A stretch of 8,010 bases of DNA from Nonomuraea sp. (GTDB lineage Bacteria > Actinomycetota > Actinomycetes > Streptosporangiales > Streptosporangiaceae), in contig JABFVJ010000042.1 in NCBI GenBank assembly GCA_013362835.1, positions 1 through 8,010 on the forward strand, read 5' to 3'. The notes under the pieces are model-generated. The model was not told the origin of the DNA and searched no databases. It saw nothing but the letters and a program-made list of their open reading frames with translations. This document shows, one piece after another, positions 5,359 through 8,010 of this stretch; positions within the stretch are counted from its first letter, which is position 1, and each line of letters opens with the position of its first letter. Position numbers and translations under genes: made by a program.

Positions 5359-6623
5359 TGCAGACGGTCGTCTACACCGGTCCCACGCTCGCCCCCGCCG
5401 AGGTGCGCGAGGTGCTGCCCGGCGCGCTGACCCGCCCGCCGGTGGCCCGCGGCGACCTGCTGGGCGAACGCTGGAGCCCCGGCGACACCGCCGTGATCAT
5501 CGACGGCTACTACCGCGAACGCCTGTCGGTCGGCCACAAGGAACTGCTCTGGCTGCTGGGCGAGGGGGTCGCCGTCATCGGCGGGGCCAGCATGGGCGCC
5601 CTGCGGGCGGCCGAGCTCAGCCCGTACGGGATGCGCGGCGTCGGCGTGGTCTTCGACCTGTACGCCTCGGGCGAGCTCGACGGCGACGACGAGGTCGCCA
5701 TCGTGCACGGCCCCGCCGACGTGGGCTACCCGGCGAGCACGATCGCCCTGGTCAACCTCCGCTACGGCTGCCAGGAGGCGGCGCGGCGCGGCGAGATCCC
5801 CGCCGAGCTCGGCGACCGGATCGTGGCTGCCGCGAAGGAACGGCCCTTCTCCCAGCGCACCTGGCCCGAGCTGACCCAGGCACTCGGCGCACCGGACGAA
5901 CGGGACGCACTGCGCACGCTGGAGCGAATGATCTCCTCCGGCGAGTGGGACCGCAAGCGGCTGGACGCCGTGGCGGCCCTGCGCGCGGTGGGCGAGGAGC
6001 GGCCGGCGACGGCGGCGGGCGGTTCCCGTTCGATGGGCACCGGCCCCGCCGAGATCCTGCGGTGGCGGAGCCGCCGGGAGTACGCCCCCGGCCGGTGGAT
6101 GTCCGACCTCGACGTGCTGGACGCCGCCCGGCTGTTCTGGAGCGGCTACCCCGAGTTGCACGAGCGGGTGCTGACGGGGCTGCTGGCGGGGTTCGCGGGC
6201 GAGGGCGGCATGGAGGCGTACGTGTACGCCAGGCTCGGGGTCGAGGAGGCGGTGCCGTACCGGCTGACGGGCTGGCTGAGCGCGGCCGAGCAGGCGGAAC
6301 TGCCGGTCGTGGAGCAGCTCAGGCTGGTGATGTTGCGGGTCTGGCCGCTGTGGCAGTCCTTCGACTGGCGGCCCGCCGTCCTCGACGGGCTGCGCGCGTC
6401 CGGCCGGTGGGAGGAGTGGTCTGACCTGGTCGCGCAGGCCGACGAGGCGGCGGAGCGGGCGGTCGGCCGCGTGGTGGTGCCGCCGGCGGCGTACTGCGGG
6501 AAGTTGTTCCTGCGGCACTGGGGCGGCAGCTCGGTGGAGATGGCCAGGCGCGGCTTCACCGGCCTGGAAGACCTCGGGCGGACGGTCAGGAAGTACTTCG
6601 CGCTGGACGTGCGGCGGCGATGA
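5358..6623 (+). CDS. TfuA-like protein with long C-terminal extension
   Basis: A 421-residue protein. The N-terminal part is a clear TfuA domain: VVYTGPTL (4-11), RPPVARGDLL (26-35), IIDGYY (47-52), VGHKELLWLL (58-67), GGASMGALRAAEL (75-87), GMRGVGVVFDLYASG (91-105) and DDEVAIVHGP (110-119). TfuA proteins accompany YcaO enzymes and are thought to help deliver sulfur or activate the YcaO in thioamide formation, as in thioviridamide-type RiPPs and archaeal McrA modification. After about residue 150 comes a helix-rich region with the RTWPELTQ...KRLDAV pattern common in longer TfuA proteins. A further stretch (about 225-421), rich in Trp, Arg and Glu, was not recognised. The start is GTG 5358, sharing one base with the YcaO stop (TAGTG). 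The end overlaps the P450 start as ATGA, so translation is likely coupled along YcaO, TfuA and P450. Confidence 0.92.
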   Translation: MQTVVYTGPTLAPAEVREVLPGALTRPPVARGDLLGERWSPGDTAVIIDGYYRERLSVGHKELLWLLGEGVAVIGGASMGALRAAELSPYGMRGVGVVFDLYASGELDGDDEVAIVHGPADVGYPASTIALVNLRYGCQEAARRGEIPAELGDRIVAAAKERPFSQRTWPELTQALGAPDERDALRTLERMISSGEWDRKRLDAVAALRAVGEERPATAAGGSRSMGTGPAEILRWRSRREYAPGRWMSDLDVLDAARLFWSGYPELHERVLTGLLAGFAGEGGMEAYVYARLGVEEAVPYRLTGWLSAAEQAELPVVEQLRLVMLRVWPLWQSFDWRPAVLDGLRASGRWEEWSDLVAQADEAAERAVGRVVVPPAAYCGKLFLRHWGGSSVEMARRGFTGLEDLGRTVRKYFALDVRRR

Positions 6624-7813
6624 CCTTCACCGCCGAACTCGACAGCGCCGACCCGCATGCCTACTTCCACCGCATGCGGCAGTGGGAGCCGGTGGACAGG
6701 CGCGTGGACGCCACCGGCCGGACGTTCTGGTACCTGACCAGGTACGCCGACGTGCAGCGGGCGCTGCAGGCCCCCGAGCTCGGCCGTCAGCTCGACCGGC
6801 TGCCGCCGGACCTGGCCGAGGCGCACCGGCGCTGGGAGCAGGACACGCTGCCGATGTTCCGGCGCAACGTCTTCAACCTGGATCCGCCCGACCACACCAG
6901 GCTGCGGCGGCTGCTGGCGCCCGCGTTCAGCGCGCGCGGCATGGCGGCGCTGTCCAGGCGGATCGACGAGTGCGTCGACGAGCTGGTCGGCGCGATGACC
7001 GGCGAGTGCGACCTGATCGGGGCGCTGGCGCTGCCGCTGCCCATCCTGGTCACGGCGGAGCTGATCGGCTTCCCCGCCGAGGACCGCGGCAGGCTGCGCG
7101 CCTGGAGCAACGCCATGCTGGGCGCGGACGTGCCGGCGGCGCGCCGGGCGGGGATGGAGTTCCTCGCGCACGTCAACGGCAGGATCGAGGAGCGGCGCGC
7201 CGCCCCCCGCGACGACCTGCTGTCGCGGCTGGCCGGGAGCGCCGAGCTGAGCCGCGCGGAGCTGGTCTCCAGCGTCTTCCAGATGTTGTTCGCCGGGGAC
7301 GAGACGACGGTCGGCCTGATCGGCATCGCGATGCTGGAACTGCTGCGCCACCCCGCCCAGCTCGCCCGCCTGCGGGCCAGGCCCGAGCTGATCGACTCCA
7401 TGATCGAGGAGGTGCTGCGGTTCAACGGCCCCGTGGGGCACTCCAGGCCGCTGTACGCGCTGTCCGACGTACGGTTCGGCGACCAGGTGATCCCGCGCGG
7501 CGACGTGGTGGTGCCGTTGTTGCTGGCGGCCAACCGCGATCCCGAGGTCTTCCCCGATCCCGACGTCTTCGACATCGGCCGCAGCCCCAACCGGCATCTC
7601 GGCCTGGGCCACGGCGCCCACTTCTGTCTCGGCGCGGCGCTGGGCAGGCTGCAGGCCAGGGCCGCGCTCGGCGCGCTCGTCGCGCGGTTCGGCGAGATCG
7701 CCCTGGCCGTCGAGCCGGAGGCGGTGGAGTGGACGCCGAGCCTGCTGGTGCGCGGCCTGCGCGCGCTGCCGCTGCGCCTGAGTATGCGGCGGGCCATGAT
7801 CGGGGATGAGTAG
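6620..7813 (+). CDS. Cytochrome P450
   Basis: A 397-residue bacterial class P450, full length and probably soluble. Landmarks: FNLDPPDHTRLRRLLAPAF (85-103, C-helix region), I-helix oxygen-activation motif AGDETT (225-230), ExxR as E264-V-L-R267, a propionate-contact arginine probably R276, and the heme loop GLGHGAHFCLG (328-338) with proximal Cys336. The conserved Phe seven residues before the cysteine is Leu329 here. It would need a ferredoxin and reductase, neither of which is in the window. ATG 6620 overlaps the TfuA stop by four bases (ATGA), so it is translated with the YcaO-TfuA pair and very likely oxidises the same product (hydroxylation, cross-link or desaturation; the type cannot be read from sequence). 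The GC-rich codon use matches its neighbours. Confidence 0.95.
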   Translation: MTFTAELDSADPHAYFHRMRQWEPVDRRVDATGRTFWYLTRYADVQRALQAPELGRQLDRLPPDLAEAHRRWEQDTLPMFRRNVFNLDPPDHTRLRRLLAPAFSARGMAALSRRIDECVDELVGAMTGECDLIGALALPLPILVTAELIGFPAEDRGRLRAWSNAMLGADVPAARRAGMEFLAHVNGRIEERRAAPRDDLLSRLAGSAELSRAELVSSVFQMLFAGDETTVGLIGIAMLELLRHPAQLARLRARPELIDSMIEEVLRFNGPVGHSRPLYALSDVRFGDQVIPRGDVVVPLLLAANRDPEVFPDPDVFDIGRSPNRHLGLGHGAHFCLGAALGRLQARAALGALVARFGEIALAVEPEAVEWTPSLLVRGLRALPLRLSMRRAMIGDE

Positions 7814-7832
7814 CCTGCCTGCTCTGGTGGGC
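7813..7832 (+). terminator. Possible weak hairpin after the P450 gene
   Basis: GCCTGCC (7813-7819) can pair with GGTGGGC (7826-7832) over a six-base loop, with two G-U pairs in the stem. It starts at the last base of the P450 stop codon and is followed by G-rich sequence, not a T-tract. It may mark the end of the operon, but hairpins like this are common by chance at this GC content. Confidence 0.25.
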
Positions 7833-7890
7833 GGGGGCGGCGGCGCGTACCGTGCTGGACGCGCAGTTCGCTCACCCCGGACGGATCAGA

Positions 7891-8010
7891 GTGGCACACC
7901 TGCATGGATCGAGCCCCACGAGTGAGCCGCCGGTCTTGCAGGTGGTCGTGGGGGAACGTGACAAGGAGACGCGCGCCAGGCTCAGGTGCGTGCTCCACAT
8001 GGGCAACGGC
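7891..8010 (+). CDS. Probable response regulator, N-terminal fragment with degenerate receiver
   Basis: An open frame runs off the right edge; 40 codons are visible and about 34 end in G or C, which supports coding. From residue 16 the sequence VLQVVVGERDKETRARLRCV looks like the start of a receiver domain: a hydrophobic strand, then an R-A-x-L-R helix in the usual register. The two acidic residues normally found after the strand (DD) are replaced by E-R, so phosphorylation through a standard acidic pocket is doubtful. The start could be GTG 7891 (GGACGGA at 7879-7885 upstream) or GTG 7852, both in frame after a TGA at 7807-7809. The gene follows the P450 on the same strand after a gap of about 77 bases. 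A LuxR-type output domain would be usual but is not visible. Confidence 0.5.
   Translation, partial: MAHLHGSSPTSEPPVLQVVVGERDKETRARLRCVLHMGNG

Noticed and set aside
6146..7621. A 491-codon frame on the - strand
   Set aside because: Antisense to TfuA and P450, both of which have clear motifs; the frame's protein is low-complexity.
7806..7925. A 39-codon frame whose ATG overlaps the P450 stop, considered as precursor peptide
   Set aside because: Only about 60% G/C at third positions, no properly spaced ribosome site, and it overlaps the better-supported frame starting at 7852 or 7891.
1..8010. CRISPR arrays, insertion sequences, tRNA or rRNA genes
   Set aside because: No regular repeat-spacer pattern, transposase motifs, terminal repeats or tRNA-like cloverleaf were seen on either strand.

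Overview
The window looks like part of a specialised-metabolite locus from a high-GC filamentous actinomycete. The evidence is very GC-rich third codon positions, GTG and TTG starts, one rare TTA codon in a pathway regulator, and a typical actinomycete gene repertoire. The genus cannot be fixed from sequence alone; a Streptosporangiales-type genome is a reasonable guess.

Layout. On the left, two genes are read leftwards. First is the N-terminal part of a small LuxR-type helix-turn-helix protein (1-248, running off the edge). Its leader holds three consecutive inverted repeats (261-278, 280-303, 329-363). Next is a 609-residue protein (399-2228) that joins an ATP-grasp ligase domain of the graspetide-maturase type to a SARP-type activator (winged helix plus BTAD). 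A divergent control region follows (2229-2445). It also carries a plausible 31-codon leader ORF coupled to the fusion gene. On the right, five tightly packed genes are read rightwards: an ABC ATPase (2446-3387), an ABC-2 permease (3389-4201), a YcaO cyclodehydratase-family protein (4219-5358), a TfuA-like protein (5358-6623) and a cytochrome P450 (6620-7813). Gaps are 17 bases or less, or the genes overlap. At the right edge another gene starts (about 7891), probably a response regulator with a degenerate receiver domain.

How it may work together. YcaO plus TfuA is the known pair for backbone thioamide formation in peptides and in methyl-coenzyme M reductase. With a P450 and a DrrAB-like exporter, the simplest reading is a RiPP-type pathway making a thioamidated (or otherwise YcaO-modified), oxidised and exported peptide. 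The divergent SARP fusion would be its switch. No convincing precursor peptide is visible here, so it may lie outside the window or be one of the very short weak candidates noted below. The ATP-grasp/SARP fusion is the most unusual element: it may sense or modify a pathway peptide and link that to transcription.
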